A stretch of DNA of 64,000 nt, from the NCBI GenBank assembly GCA_004794785.1, contig SJOL01006494.1:639418-703417 (forward strand). Reading direction: 5' to 3'. The DNA comes from Opisthorchis felineus. Taxonomy: Eukaryota; Platyhelminthes; Trematoda; Opisthorchiida; Opisthorchiidae. Position 1 is the first letter of the stretch, and each line of letters opens with the position of its first letter. A program made the position numbers and the translations under genes. The notes beneath the pieces were generated by a model. That model had not been told where the DNA came from. It did no database searches and saw only the letters and a program-made list of their open reading frames with translations. Below, piece after piece: positions 1 through 13,600 of the stretch.

Positions 1-311
1 GTAGCCAATCACGTTAGAAGATAACAGATAGTCTTCAAATGCTATATAAACGCACGCAGGCAAGAAAGAAGTACCCACCCAACTGCGCACTGATGATGTC
101 TCCTCGTATGGTGACGAAACGTTTGCAAGCCAATTGCCGAGCTCGGCGAACAGATCAACAGCCACCTGATCAACAACCAATAAACTCACCCGAGCTACCA
201 ATATTTCAACACATTACCTATTCAGACCTCACCAAGTTCCATTTCGAGTTTCTATTTTACTTTCATCTAGTTAGCAACCCAGGTTTTCTGTTCATACAGT
301 GGGTGGAATAA
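1..311 (+). mobile_element. Penelope-like element fragment (terminal-repeat part)
   Basis: Positions 50-125 match 63088-63160 closely (shared KYPPN..ALM when translated) and, in reverse orientation, 42785-42860. The 63 kb and 43 kb copies lie beside GIY-YIG endonuclease remnants, so this is probably the terminal part of the same kind of Penelope-like element. The 90-codon frame here is a by-product, not a gene. A CCAAT at 4-8 and a TATATAAA at 43-50 look like a promoter arrangement but may be chance. Confidence 0.55.
84..130 (+). ncRNA. Hammerhead-ribozyme-like motif (Penelope terminal repeat)
   Basis: CTGATGA at 90-96, one extra T, then a GTC...GAC stem (98-100 with 113-115), then GAAAC at 116-120. 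Upstream GCA (87-89) can pair with TGC at 124-126 as stem I. The conserved core boxes are intact, but the extra base between CUGAUGA and stem II is not canonical. Hammerhead motifs are known in Penelope-like elements; activity is not claimed. Confidence 0.4.
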
Positions 312-1204
312 AAAATCTGTGAGTTAGTTCAACATAGGCCATTAGGCTTTCGCCCTTCCCCATCAGTTTTATAGCCTGTTTTTTTGGATAAAAGCATCAC
401 CATAATATTCAACTAAAACAAATATTTTATCCCAGCTTCACTTTCAAATAATTCTGGGTTCTCCTCGAGCGTACTGTGAATGGTAGGGTACTTGACCATA
501 AGAAGGCGTCCAAGACGGCAGTGACACCAAAACTGTCAGTTGAGCAGCAGTGGAAAGCTTAAGGTTTCGATTTTATCTGCCATGACATGGGAATTTACTG
601 GAGTCTTTCAAGTTGAAGACCCTGTGCTTCACACGACTTCAGTATAAGACTAGCAGGCTGTTTGTTTCGCATTTCATATGTCACTTGTTACCTGTATCGT
701 CCACTACAACTGTTCTGCTTCGTTATTTTTTTTGAAGGAACGCGTTAAGTAAGCCCTAACTATGGTTCCTTACCTTTAGCGCCAAATGATATGTGAAAGT
801 TATATAAAATTAAAATCTTCAGCAACTACTGACGAATGCTAACATACTGTTCAGCAGGTCTGACTAGATCCCACTGTGAAATACCGAGCTAGCTGTCATA
901 GTTGATATCGAGTCAGATGAGCCTGAAAGCAGCAGGAAATCTGTCATAGCTTAAGGACATGAATAAACAACAGGGGGCTAATGAGATCTGTATAACTCTT
1001 TTAGGTGAAACTAACTTACCTGCTAGTTTCCATCAGTTGTTCACTTTCAAGAAGACAGGTCCTTTTCAGGAAATTGGAGACACGTGACTACGATCATGTG
1101 GAAACTAAACACGGAAACGGAGTGAATATTGTGATTGTTACCCACCATTGGTCAGGAATGATATCTGTCGTCTATCACAATCTGTCTACTACCAATCTAT
1201 AAGG
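312..1204. other. No gene seen
   Basis: AT-rich unique-looking sequence with stops in all frames. No motif or repeat copy recognised. Confidence 0.6.
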
Positions 1205-1617
1205 ACCTAAGAGGAGGAATAATTGCACTGGATGAGTGAAAGTTCCATCTAAGAAACCCTCGCTTGAGGAGCCATTCAACACGTGTGGCCACGTGATGTG
1301 GATCCCGGGAGTGAAGAGTAAGTGGCGCTAAACCTGTCTAAGTGCGAGCTAATCACACTGCTGACCAGGCTCTCGTGACTGCACGATTGTGTTTAAAGTA
1401 CTATCCTGGAGCGAAATGCACTCATTTGCATACCAATTCGGTTTTTAAGGAAGACTCACCTAAACCCCAGCTGAATCTCTCAATCGAGACTCGTTGGATT
1501 TACGGGACATGCGCACTGTTGATGATTCCCAGTAAGGATCAAACAGCTGTGCAGTGCTTCTCGGCTTTTCGGCATAGTCAGGCGTCCCTTGCGGAACAAA
1601 ATCGCACGAGGAAATGA
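1205..1617 (+). repeat. SINE/foldback-family repeat copy, interrupted
   Basis: Shares blocks with 13590-13850: an AACACGTGTG..CACGTGAT block near 1279, TTTAAAGTAC near 1393, and an AGTGCTTCTCGG end near 1555. The colinearity is broken at about 1412-1487 by a piece of another dispersed family (see 27140-27225). The 91-codon frame over it is not a gene. Confidence 0.6.
1412..1487 (-). repeat. Fragment of a dispersed repeat nested inside another
   Basis: Contains CATTTGCATACCAATTCGG and CCCAGCTGAATCTCTC, shared with 27165-27220 and, in the opposite orientation, with 46135-46200 and 58100-58165. It lies inside the repeat copy at 1205-1617. Confidence 0.6.
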
Positions 1618-4449
1618 GACTTGAAAGTTACGCGGCAGATTTCATTGCCTTTAAAACGAGCAGGAAGTGTCTCACCCACCAACAAGTAGGTTCACAGTTA
1701 ATTTCATTATGAGAATGCAACTTAAGTTAGTTCATGACTGAATGAGATTGTGTTTTACCTCCAGAATAGCTTTGCCAAGAATGGCCATTCGAAACCATGG
1801 CACACAGTCAGATCTACTGTTTAGGGTGACCAAAATCACCAGTCTAGTGAGCGTACCGCAAACAACCACCATTGTTGACTTCAGCTGCTTTACAGATAAC
1901 TCTATTCGGCGCTTAACTGATAAACTCCTGAGGAAGACCACCTGCCGTGGCCGAAAATTCAAGCAGTAAACCTCTGTAAGGTAATGTTATGTTATTCCAT
2001 CATATTCCAGCCAAAATGTTGGCAGTTAACTTACATTGCAGATACAACAACAAATGAATATAGAATATGGTTTACGGTAGGTGTCTTCAGATAAACTGAA
2101 TCATGCTGATTAGTATCAATAGAATAAACTTGAACATGGTGGATTTTGAAGCACTTAAGTCATTTTTACTAACTTATAATACTGCCAAGGAAGCCGCTGA
2201 TGAAGATTCTCACATCGCTGAATTTTTTCTGGACGTAAAACAATATGTAGAGTGACCATCTCCAAATGGGAACCACCCTTGTGACCTAGTCAGAGTAGTC
2301 TCTTTTTGAAAGGAAATACACGGCACTGGAGTCGCATAACCATTGTTTGCAAAAATAAGACTTCTGAACTTTAGATTATTCGCTATTTTAGTCCATCTAA
2401 GACGTATTATTTTTATCAGTGGGCAAAGGATGCCGCGGGGATAAAATGATCAATTTTCCGATGGTCCAACATTTGGAGCATGTAGTGTGGGAAACTTTCC
2501 ATGGTTACGGAAGCAGTTTGCTGCTCTTTCACATTCCCCGCCTCAGCTTTCTTTGAGCTGTCTGTCTCAGACATCGTCAAAACCAGAAAAGCATGAATTT
2601 CCTAGTGCACCAAAATAGGCGCAATGGATAACTATAACCCTTACTTGAGCCAAACCTGTTTTACAGCATAGTATTCATAACGTAGTCATTTATGCGGATG
2701 CACTGGACAGTCGAGAATTTAAACCGTGTAAAATCAGATTGAATTCCCGGGACCTTGGTGCTCTCTCGCGCTATGATCAGTAGAACGATCGGGCTGTTTT
2801 ACTGAGATGACGAAATCTATGCGACAACCTTTCTGAAAATGAAGCTATTGTCTAATGCTGCAGAATAATCAACTGGGAGTTTCGCGCAATAGAGCTTTTC
2901 AAAACAAGTTACCACACAGTTCTGATTGTGATTCGTAGGAACTCCAATTTTATCAGCATTAGATGGCATACCAACAGTCAGGACCGATTCGCGCATTTTC
3001 TACAAATTTGCCAACAAACTCCTGAAACCATCTTGACACTAGTCTGCAGTAATTTAGGTGTCCCTCGACGGAAACCTGGAATTCGGATAATTTTCTTAGG
3101 CAGCGCACTTGACCGTCTAGACTAAAGGGCGTAGTCTATCATTACACAAACAAATAAAACCGTAAGATGGTATCTAACAGGTTGAAAAGTTATTCAGCAG
3201 CTTAAAACCCGTTTCGTCCCTTTAGAACTACCTAGCTACGCATAACTACCAAATTTTCATCAGTCTTATTGAGCACCTAATATTTTGATTAGATATTCAT
3301 TCAGTGAAATTTTAGTCCGCGCTATCGGTTGAAGAACAGTGTAAACTAGGGATTCAACTCAGTCTCACAAAGGTTGGACTTTTAGATCAACCCATAGTCA
3401 AAAAAGACCTTCACTCATTCTGTATGTCCGCCCGCATTTTCTTTTTCTTTTTACGAGATGAACATTGGTTTTATTATATTTATGACTGTTTACATGGTTC
3501 CTCAAGAGGGCTTTTTTGTTACTAATCGCTGCGGAAGGGAGCCTAATTTACATTGTTTAGGACTGGGCAGGCAGTCGTCACAGAGGAGGAGTTTGTGATA
3601 AAATACACGCAAGTAGCTATAATGGCGACCTGTGGTGCGAGGCTTCTCTTAATCTACGCATCTGTATTCAGAATACAACATATGGAGTCATCCACGACTT
3701 TAGTTCTCAAAAGTTCTATATGACACCTCCAAGGTAGCTGAGCAGTATCTCTCAAATTGTTTTCAAGGGAGTTGAACTGTCTTGACTTCACATTCGGGTG
3801 ACGGGAACGTCCCATGCGTTAAAGACTGGAGCCGTTATAACTGAGCTGAAAATGAGCAATTCAGCTAAAGAGTACTTGTAGTCTTTCCCAGTACTTCCTT
3901 CACATACCACCATTGAGCTCAAGCTGAACACAACATGACGCAGCTTACTCTGCTGTGCGGCAAAATCAAGCATAAATTCATATACCCGTTTGAATACTTG
4001 GTATTTCTCTTGTCAATCCAGTGCCACTGGAATAAAGTGCGGCCTTTGGGGGGAAGTCTCTAGCCTATGGAACTAACTGGGGGCTCATTGTATTGATAAA
4101 AACAGACTTTGGTCAACAGTTGTAGGAATGTTGTGTCCAAACTACTCATTAGCTCAAAAAGTGGGAGAACAACTCAGCACAGCGGGTGGGCTCACGGCCA
4201 AAACGATCCCGAAACCCAGCTGGCATACTTGCTACGTTGCAATAATTTTTCAGTCGACTGGTGTCGACAAATGGTCCTAGATACTCCACTCCCTTCTTTC
4301 TCTTTCATTTCTCCGACCCCCCACCGCCCTACTGATAACTCTCTCCTTGTAGGCCCATTCGTTAGGACTGACAACCTCGTTCATCCTGCATTGGTTGTGA
4401 CCTCAACATCTTCGATTCAGCCGGCACCGACAGACTCAGGTATCTCGAA
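1618..4449. other. No gene seen
   Basis: AT-rich sequence. The overlapping 75/76-codon frames at 1732-1969 lie on opposite strands and resemble nothing. The last few hundred bases (from about 4100) may be the 5' lead of the LINE that follows. Confidence 0.5.
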
Positions 4450-5520
4450 GTCGCTCTTGTAGCCTTGACTCCCGCTTTATCTAGCCGCTTTTAACTTTTG
4501 CACCCCGAGCCAGCCAGTACAACAATCTCCTGTTGCTCGCATACTGAACTCGCTTGACATTGATGCTTGCTATGTATCACAGATAAGAATTCAGGGTTCA
4601 AGCACAGTGGTTGTGCTAACTATCCTATCACCCTCCACTCGCTTCCGGCTGCCCAACTCTGGCGATCCAGAGGCCGCTGCAGCAAGATGTGCAGGGGTCG
4701 ACATTGTCCTAATTCACCGGACGGCTGGGTCTTTACTTGACTGTATGCTTGCTGATAGTCGCCTTTGTGCGAATTGTTTGGCACCATCAGTGAAGGAGTA
4801 TCACTAGTGGGAAATTTATCGTCGTCTGTTTGCCGTGTCTGCATACACTCCAACAAACTGTAGCTCTGATATCATCAAAGATAAGTTTTATGATGCCCTG
4901 GGTGCCCTGGTAGGGCAGGCTTAAAGCTCAGATATCGTTGTGGTTGCTGGATATGTGAATATACGGTGGGCGCATCTGAGATACAACTGGGTGGCCTACA
5001 TGGATTGGACTCGTTACGCACGGAAAATGGTGAACGACTGCTTCAGCTGTGTGCTGACCATAGGCTGCTTTTACGCGTACTGACTTCCGAAATAACAGAT
5101 TTTGTCTGGTTACATGATGTGCGCCAGTCATGGACCGAAATTGACCACATCACAATCAGTTACCGATGGCGCGGGTCGCTAACTGACTACGGCCCGTTTT
5201 GGAACACTCGTGTGGATTCCAACCATTTCCAGGGTCACATAAGGTTTGGACACATTGCCTAGCAACCGAGGGCCTGGTAACTCCCATAGTTAGACGAATT
5301 TGTCAAAATCATCTCTTGAATCTCTTCCAGTCACTTCGCTGTCGGATGTGAATTGGTACTGGAACGAGATCGCCACATGTTTACACAGTGCCGGGCGTCT
5401 TGCCTGTGGCACGGCGCTACCAGGTCCGTAGGGCCACTGAATATCAGATAGAAAAGTGCACCACTTGAACCTCGCAGAAATGTTCCCGCCGGCCAATTAG
5501 GCTCTGGCGGTGTGCTTTCA
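4450..5520 (+). mobile_element. Non-LTR retrotransposon remnant: apurinic-type endonuclease half
   Basis: Frames shifting between 4530 and 5520 give a recognisable APE-type LINE endonuclease: LNSLDIDACYVSQIRIQ, FAVSAYTPTN, SSDIVVVAGYVN, LRTENGERLLQLCADH, then QSWTEIDHITISYRWRGS and DSNHFQ. It matches the 5' half of a trematode-type APE-RT LINE. Catalytic residues are lost: the usual Asp of GDxN is Tyr, and the Asp of the terminal SDH is Asn. Several stops and frameshifts make it dead. No RT follows; an RT half of a similar element is at 18.8-20.3 kb on the other strand. Confidence 0.85.
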
Positions 5521-7460
5521 TTGTTTAAACTCCAAACTGTCATACTATTCCTTTCTACTTCCACTTATCACAGCCATCTGGGGTATCGAGATCACTGGCC
5601 ACAAACAGGCGATTACTTAAACCAACAGGTTTTTCACCGTCTTCAATGGTTCGCCGAATTCGCTCCGCTCAGTTTGTAGTGAAGGATATCGAGGACATCC
5701 ACAGAGAAAAAATGACACAGTCCTCTCATTGATCACCCTTGGGTTTATGTCACTCATGTTACCTGTCAACACAAATCTCTGATGAAAAGGTTAGCCGGTT
5801 TAGTCCCGTCTGTTTTACAGTGAAAATGGAGCAAGGGCTTCGTACTGTTAATTGAACTTGGCGGCCCTCAGTCACCCCTGTTTGGATTCATCTGGTAATT
5901 TATTTTATGGATCTGCAATACGGGTATTTTAATCCACAGGTCTAGGCCATAATCCATCAAGTAAGGGAACGTTCTTGGTGAGGATGGGAAAAATTAACGA
6001 ATTCGGCTATAGGGAAGTGGCGTAGTGCGAGGACACAAGAAATGATGCAGGTTTGATGACCAATGTTGCCGCACATGACAAACGCCCTTCGAGCCATAAG
6101 TGCTTTGGATTAACAGGAGGATTTTGACTGCAATGGATAATGAGTTGATAACTGTGACCAGCTGTCTGGGGCTTGAGCGGCTTTTCCAACTCATCCTGGG
6201 TACCGATGCTTCCGTAAAAGTGGTGTACTTATCTATTTAGGAAATAAACTAGAGCGATGTCCTACTTACGTTGCAAAACACACCATGCACTATGACTTAA
6301 ATTGGTAAGGAACTATCTTTTTCTGGCCTCTCCTTGTTAGTCCTCCTTGCTGGGCTGAACGTGAAGAATCGAAGTTCAGGCCACTATGCCCGACGAGTTT
6401 TTCAGTACAGAAACCCAACCTCCAAAATAAGGTTGTGGCTGTTGGTTTGGGTAGTTATACGTATACACTCACATGCATATACATGATGCTTGTGCATATT
6501 TCATCTGGGAGCTATCATCATCTTCCCAAAGTCGTGATGCACCATGGTACCATATTGCCCACACTATGCACAGCAGCCGGAAGTGGACGGTATGCCGGCA
6601 ACATATGCTAATTCCTGGTCGATTTCATGCGCAACATCTGCGGGAGACTGTGCATATACAATGGCCAGATCGGATCCTGAATACACAATTTTTTCAGACG
6701 GAAAACATGTACGGAGTGCGCTTGTCAGTGCACGTCAGATCTCCGGAGTTCAAACCTAGGCACGGCCAAGAATATGCACTGCTGAGGAGCTTTAATAAGA
6801 GAGAAACTCGAGTCCAGCACTTTTCCCCCTTTGGTGTATACGCACCAGACTAATCTCGCCAGGACAGGAGGGGAAGTTTCCGAACCAGTGTGACATGGAC
6901 TTGAAATGTACAGAGTTGACAGCAACCCAGTTTTACAACCATTTGGGCGTGACATCAAATCGCAATCCCAAACAGCTGTCATGTGGACAACTTCTATGCT
7001 GGAGAAGGCCCAAACTACGATGTAGAGACAGGCTTCAGCTGAAAGATACGAAACAATAACGTTGGTTTGCGACCACTTAAAAATTTGGAGCCCTGCAGGG
7101 ACACCAAGCATTTGAAGACCCAACAATTCGTAAAACTCTAACATAAACGATTCATTCATCAGCCACTAGCGACCGCCGTTCCAACATCAGCGAGAATAGG
7201 GAACTTCGCATTCCGTGCACACATCTGCCTGGGTGATATCGGATATGCGGGACACCGGCTTCTCTATGGTTGATCGGTCGTGAAGCTCAACGGCTAGTTT
7301 GAGGTAAGTTTGCACTAGTCCCTAACATCATAACTTCGTCTCCACTGGCCTTTACCTTGTGTTTATCTATGACGGTCGAACTGGGTTGTTTTGAGGAGAC
7401 CCTGGAGGATAAGACCGCACGCAGCAGTGTTTGGAGTGAAGTATGTTTTTCTAATTGCAG
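5521..7460. other. No gene established; upstream of opsin TM1 exon
   Basis: Two frames over 120 codons overlap on opposite strands (6473-6853 + and 6725-7159 -) without recognisable domains. A strong donor (TTTGAG|GTAAGT) sits at 7302/7303, 158 bases before the opsin TM1 acceptor, and could end a 5' untranslated exon. No open frame with a start crosses it in the needed phase. Confidence 0.4.
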
Positions 7461-7629
7461 GGGAATTGACGGAGGAAACCAGTAGATCATTCCTCAATGC
7501 TGTGTTAGTGTTCATAAGTAAGCTGCCTGTCAACAAACCTCCGCAAGTTTGCACACCGATCCTATTACTTTGGGCTTACATCGGATTTGCAAGTTCACTC
7601 GCGGGAAACGTTTGCACCATCATAAATAT
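7461..7629 (+). CDS. Opsin exon: extracellular N-terminal segment and TM1
   Basis: An acceptor (ctaattgcag) ends at 7460 and the open frame then starts in phase 1. About 30 polar residues lead into a hydrophobic segment containing FASSLAGNVCTIIN, whose AGN matches the class A TM1 N1.50 motif. The frame stays open to a TGA at 7652. The donor is not clear: cutting after 7629 (phase 2) and joining to 27564 gives a TM1-to-loop spacing like that of bovine rhodopsin (Lys 11 residues after N1.50), but that donor is weak. Cuts near 7635, 7639 or 7649 are alternatives. There is no Met in frame before TM1, so a start exon lies upstream. Membership in this opsin rests on motif, strand and order; it is 20 kb from the next exon. 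Confidence 0.65.
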
Positions 7630-10600
7630 GTGCAGGCGTCCTGTGGTCTGGTGACCGTAAACAGTAGATATCCAATGCTAAATAATGTCATCGGGAATTA
7701 CAAATAACACGGCCTTCCTTCCCTGAAGAGGCCCCCTGGAGGCGATGGACAGAGGCAGCATGAGCTGAGAGGTGGTCTCTCCTGAAAAAGCTGATCATAT
7801 GTTAGCATTTGACAATCCAGAAACATTACTCCCCAAAAAAAGGCACTCCGTCTGGTACACCTACCTACTGGATTGTCTTGTGGTTGATGCTGTATGTAAG
7901 ATAAAGCATTTGTTCTCAAACTCGTTAGTTCTGTGTAAGTCTTCCGGATACAGCCAGGATTAATAGACCCCATGGCGTTGTCTAACCCAAAAAAGCTGTT
8001 TCGGCCTGAAAATACTACAGTTATCATAACTCACTTCATGCTGGAAAATAGGTGAAACTGATTTGGTACCCTTCAAAGATGAAGTGATAATAACATATCC
8101 TTAATAATACTGGGGCTGAGGCCTACGGAATCACTGCCTTCTCTCGAATCTTGAAATACCACCCAGGTTCAGATTTACTAAGACACAATGTCTATAGGTC
8201 CAGAACTGCTATGAACTGAACGGTCATCGTTGCTCTGAAAATCGGTGTCCCTTCACTTGTCATCGTCCCATCTCCTTCATCTGTCCAAATTGATTCGTCC
8301 TGAAGTCCCACCACCAAGTGAGATGAGCGTTGCGAATTTCAGGCAAGTTTCCATCACCAGCTGATGGTGTTGTCGGTCGGAGCATTTCCGTCTTGGAGAA
8401 CTCCAGATCTCCGCAAACACAACTGATGTTTGTGGAGACCATACCTTACCATGGGTTTTGAAATTATTACAAAGATCTGACAATTTATAGATCCTTTTGT
8501 AACTTAACTTTCCTTCAATCACATATAGCTTAGCCACCCTTATGATCATCCGCGTAACCTAAAGCACTGGTTGCTAAAAGTTATAGAAACAGTACAATCC
8601 ACACATAAGTTTTATTGATTTTCAATAGGAACTTCCTGCTGTAAGTGAAGTTAGTCTATGCTGAAAACCCGAGACGCACTGTATGGCGCATCTCGCGAAA
8701 CTCAGAGAGTTTCGAACCGCAACCACACGGTTAGTAGTTGAAGACCAAACCTTTCGGTCACGAGCGGCTGATCTGCAGTGTGAGTAGTTCGCACTTAGGA
8801 TACAGCACCACTGATCCTTCAATCACTGAATACATACCATGTGGCCGCGTGTTGAGTGTCTTCTTGAGGAAGGATTTTTTCAGATCGAAGGTTCACTTGT
8901 TGTGTGAATTATTCTTTCTTCTGAGCCACGTATGGTTTGTTGGGCTATTGGTCCCATTGTATCTGAGGTTCTCGGTGAAGTTATTGATTTATTGACTCCA
9001 CCGCTATCAAATCCAAGATTATTCTTAGCAGCCATATTTCCATGAGAATCCGCTCATTAGCGTACTTTTGCTCTGGCATAGGACGGTGTGGGTACTGTCT
9101 ATCTCAGCCCTTCCGACCAGCAGGAGTGGCACAACTGGTTCAAAGTCATTGAATGGTGCAGTCCTTTGGGAGTTCTGCACTGTGGAATTTCTGAACTTTC
9201 TACTTCAATGTGTGCTGAATAGTAACATTTGGGAAAATCTTGTAGCTTTTGATAGCAAGTGCTTGTAGCAAAACCTTGCAAGATTTCACTGCTTCTCTTA
9301 CTACCTCAGCTTCTCACTCATTCCTTTTCCAAAACACTGTGTTGTGGTAAATTTGAAATTACAGATTAAACGTACGTTGAATTCCGAAACACTAATTCCA
9401 CTTGGAAGACCCCCTGTCTAATGTAAAATCTACACGCATTCATATACATCAAATCCAAAAATGCCGGCATATATAGCATTACCAATTAAAGCATGTATGT
9501 TCAACTAAGCCATACATAAGATTTCTCTACGCTTCGTTGAAAATTTACCACTGTCAATTTTACGCCTCTAGTAAAAGGATATAGTAACTGATCCTCCATC
9601 TGCTTTCTGTATTTACTCTTGTTCGCTGTCGTGGGGCATGATGTGTCAGCCGTAGGACCGGCTACCTTCCTGACAACGTCAGAATGGTGGTTCCTTTGTG
9701 GAGATGACAGGTCTGTAAACAGTTCTTTAATAGCGAATCTCGTTGAGTCATCTGAATCAGGCACAGCATACACCGCATTTTGACCTATCTACTGAGTGTA
9801 TGAAAGACATCCGAAACAGTAAACAGTCGCACTTCGGAAACAACAGGGCCAATAGCCATTAGACTGTACATTCACCTTCCTGGGCTTAGGAGGCCTACTG
9901 TGATTAGCATGAACTGACTTCTCATTCTGAAACTTACTGTTGCTCCTAGCCACTGAAGCATAACTCTGCCTTAATCACGCTAAGTGAACAGGATATTATT
10001 CACTACACTTAAAATGATTTCTTTGTTACTTGCAGCGCCTTGCTAACAAACATATTATCCCTGTAGGCTTTTTTGTTTGGTTCTTAGTCAACCATCGTTT
10101 TATAAAAGCGCCTGTATTTAGCCTCATGAGTATCACCAATTTTTCATCAAGTATTTTTATTTCTGAAAGTAAATCACTCCATTGGAAATTGTGTCATTCT
10201 TTGTGCTCCTCCTTCAGCTAGTTAAATCCGACAAGTGGATAGAGACTGTCCAGTACTAATATATTACTATTATATGACATTCTTATACAGCATTATCTGT
10301 CTCTCTTTCCAACGGCTGCGCTCTTGGGACATAGTTCTACTTAGTTTTGAAAAAATGTAGCTATCGTAGTTATCGTTTTCTGCTAAAGCGAATTCTGACC
10401 ACAAACTGCCTCACGAGTATTCTGGTACCTAAGCATAGATACCCTTTACTGAGCGAGGTGTTTCAAAAAGGAAAGGGAGGCTATATACCTATATCCATAT
10501 ATATATCCATATATATCCACAATTCCATTGAAGCCGCAGCGGAACATCGCACCTCTGCTAGGTGAAATATCGTAACAATGCTTTCTGGGATATATGAATT

Positions 10601-13600
10601 TATTCCAGACAAGCTAGTGGGATAAAACGCAGAGAAGCACACGTACGAAGCTAGTTTTGTTGGTCGGTTTTCCATTTTGATTAATTCAGCATGTAAGCTG
10701 ATGCTTTTTCCATATTTCTCACGAAACTCTCATCCAGCTTGTTGCTATGGCAACAAAATCAGACAAAACTCGAAATATCAGACTCACAGGGGATCATCAT
10801 ATTGTAGGCCGTGAATGCCATTCAAACCAAAAACACAAGACCCGGGGAATGCAGTCTTTTGAATTGTAATGCCAATAATAACCAGCCTAAGAGTAGTAAC
10901 GTTTTTTGGTAAAATTACCCAAAGATCACTGAGTGACCTTAAAGTACTGGTGAGGGACTGTAAGGTTTTGGCACTATAAGTCGCGTTTCGGTCTGTATGG
11001 GGCTCATCAAATGAATCGATCCGCATGTTATTCAGATTTCAAGGCAAAATATAAAGTTAGTACTAAATGTCTAGCTATCCGCTCAATATACTGCATTCTT
11101 TCGTCACATAAAACCAAATGAGAAGCACCAAACTCAAGTTTTACACACATTAACCTATAGACAGATAGGCAAGCGCTCATTTTTGGCGGCACACATTTGG
11201 CTGGAAAGTCCTTATTGACAACTACGCGAAAAAGCAACCGGAGTAGATGAGAAACTGGGCCACACACCAAGCTTAAATTGATACTTGTTTAGCTGTATCT
11301 GCCAAGTCGAGGACCTGACGGCGCAGGAACCAAACGAACTGCGTGCGTCGGATGAATCGAGTCTGGTTCTTAGGCGGCAGATATGATTGCCTCAAGAACC
11401 GTTGATCACTTTAGAAAAATCCCCTCACCAAATTGTAACTTTTGTCACACTTTTGCTGGGAACTGCTCAAATCCGACTAAATTTACTCTTTTTAGTGCAG
11501 GTCCAAATTTTAATCTCGTTCTGCCGATTCCATGGTTAACTAAATTTTTAGCCTCTCTGTTGATGTGTACGTGTCGTGTATTTTTCACATTAATGGTACG
11601 GTATCCTGATTCACCTGCAGAAAACTTCAATTCCAAGTCAAAACTTCAATCCTTATTCACAGGTGGAAAAAAATTTCTATTTCGTGAAACCTTGCAAATC
11701 ATCTCTAAGTCATTTGATATTACTGCGTTGAAGTTTCGAGGTCTGATCGTTATTCTGTTGAGCACTGCAAATATTTGTTTGCCTGGGTATTTGGTAGACA
11801 GACTTCTGTCAAATTTGCGCATAGCTCACCTGATACACCTTAGGAATAAAACTTTTTCTTGTAGTGAGGTCGGACTTCCAAAAAAACAATGCTAGTATCA
11901 AAACGTAGCATAGATCATTTATGAACTGTCTACTTCATCTGAAGAGCCAAATGATTAAAAATGATTTTACTATCGCTGACTGTCATGATGGTAATTTCGG
12001 AAACATATTTTTGCTTCTAAAAAACGATAAGTTTCCGTACTGGAGTATCGAGATTTTATTCGCTTTTCAATAAGACCTCTAAAGTGATACTCACTGACCA
12101 TCACACCGCCTGCCAAAGTTGCTAAGCTCTGTGAAAACTAGTTTCTTTCACTGACTATACGAAATGCACGGCGATCCCTTCCTCGAATATCCGTTAGTGC
12201 GAAAATACACGCCCAGTCTTTTCTTACTGATGTTGTTGATCATGAAGGTGATGTACTGCGATGCTTTTGCACAAGAACACGGCGCGTTGCATGCGTGCAT
12301 CATTTGGTTACGTAGCTACTTCGGTGCTGCGACTGAGAATTAGTCACGATTTCTATGGTTAAACGGTCCATGGAAGTCTCCGTTTGATTGAGCCTTGTGC
12401 ATTGATGGAGTGAATCTTTTCTATTCATTCTAGAGCCGTTGAATGGCAGGATGTGCTGGATAAATAGATGATTTTTCCAAATTCAGCGACACAACACTAA
12501 GGTGACCAACCGGTAACAAACTGTGGTTATATCGAAATAAAGTTATTTCAGTGGGCACCGTCAAGAATATAATAATCCGTAATGTACACGTTCTTTAGCT
12601 ATCTGGAGCACACTTGTCAAGTGACTCCCTGTACATTATAGCACATCATAAACTCGTGATAAGTTATGGATAATTATGTATTAAGGAATGTTCAAACTAG
12701 TGGAAGATGATTGCGGAATTTGTGCAGTCCACATTCATATCACTCTAGGCTGAAACGTCCAGCGCCCGTCCTGGCACACCAAAGAGGAGAAGCAACGGAC
12801 TCGTCACGAAGAGGACCGTTAAAGCGAGAATGCTGTGAACGTAAATGCCTATTCAATAATTCATTCTTGATATTGCCTTTGGTGAAAGAAGTGTCTTATT
12901 TTTCTTTGCAAGCGTTAGTAAGTAGGTGGGAATTATAATTAGTAATAGTTCTAATCTAGGGCTTTGGGGACTTTGGAAAATCGATCGAGTTAACAAGTTG
13001 GACAAGTAGACCGGTGTAATATCCACAAGGTACAGACTTTCTTTCAAGAAAGCAAAGTACTTCCGGAGAAATCAGTTTTACCCACCGGGGACTGACCAGC
13101 AAACCACAGTCCATCAGAGAATTAAAGTTCAAAGGGTTCATGCGTGGTTTTAGTGTTGACCTTCTGTGCCAATATAGGACAGCTTTCAACTTTAGAGCGA
13201 GTACGTGTTGAAAATTTTATTATTTCGAACTAGAAAACGTCTATGAACTACGAAAGTCAGAAAATTTAATGAAAAACGTAGTTGTCATATAAAACCTTCG
13301 TAGCGTGAGGAGATTCGGGAATTTCAATGTAGATATCTTCCTGTAAGCGAAGCCAATCTGTGCTGAGAAGCCGAGGAGTACTGCATAGCTGTTTCATCCT
13401 TATTGGAAGTCATCAGCGGTGCACACCTCACGAAACTCCAGAGTCTCGAGCCCGCGACCTCCTGGTTAATAGTTTGAGTAGTTAACTGTTGCGCAGTACT
13501 TCTCGGGTCTCAGCACAGATTGGCTTCACTTACAGGACGACATTTACATCAGAATTCCCAAAAATCTCCTCACAATAGCAACAGCCTATAAATAGCTCAG

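Noticed and set aside
39..311. 90-codon frame at the window start as a gene
   Set aside because: Its sequence is the repeated Penelope-linked terminal motif also found at 42.8 and 63.1 kb.
6473..7159. Overlapping 126- and 144-codon frames
   Set aside because: Opposite strands overlapping with no conserved motif; likely chance.
7150..7302. Possible first opsin exon ending at the strong donor 7302
   Set aside because: Every frame meets a stop before the donor in the phase required by the 7461 acceptor; only a noncoding leader exon remains possible.
11383..11895. 170-codon frame, longest not crossing the gap
   Set aside because: About one frame this long is expected by chance in both strands of 64 kb; no domain, no splice context and no repeat relation seen.
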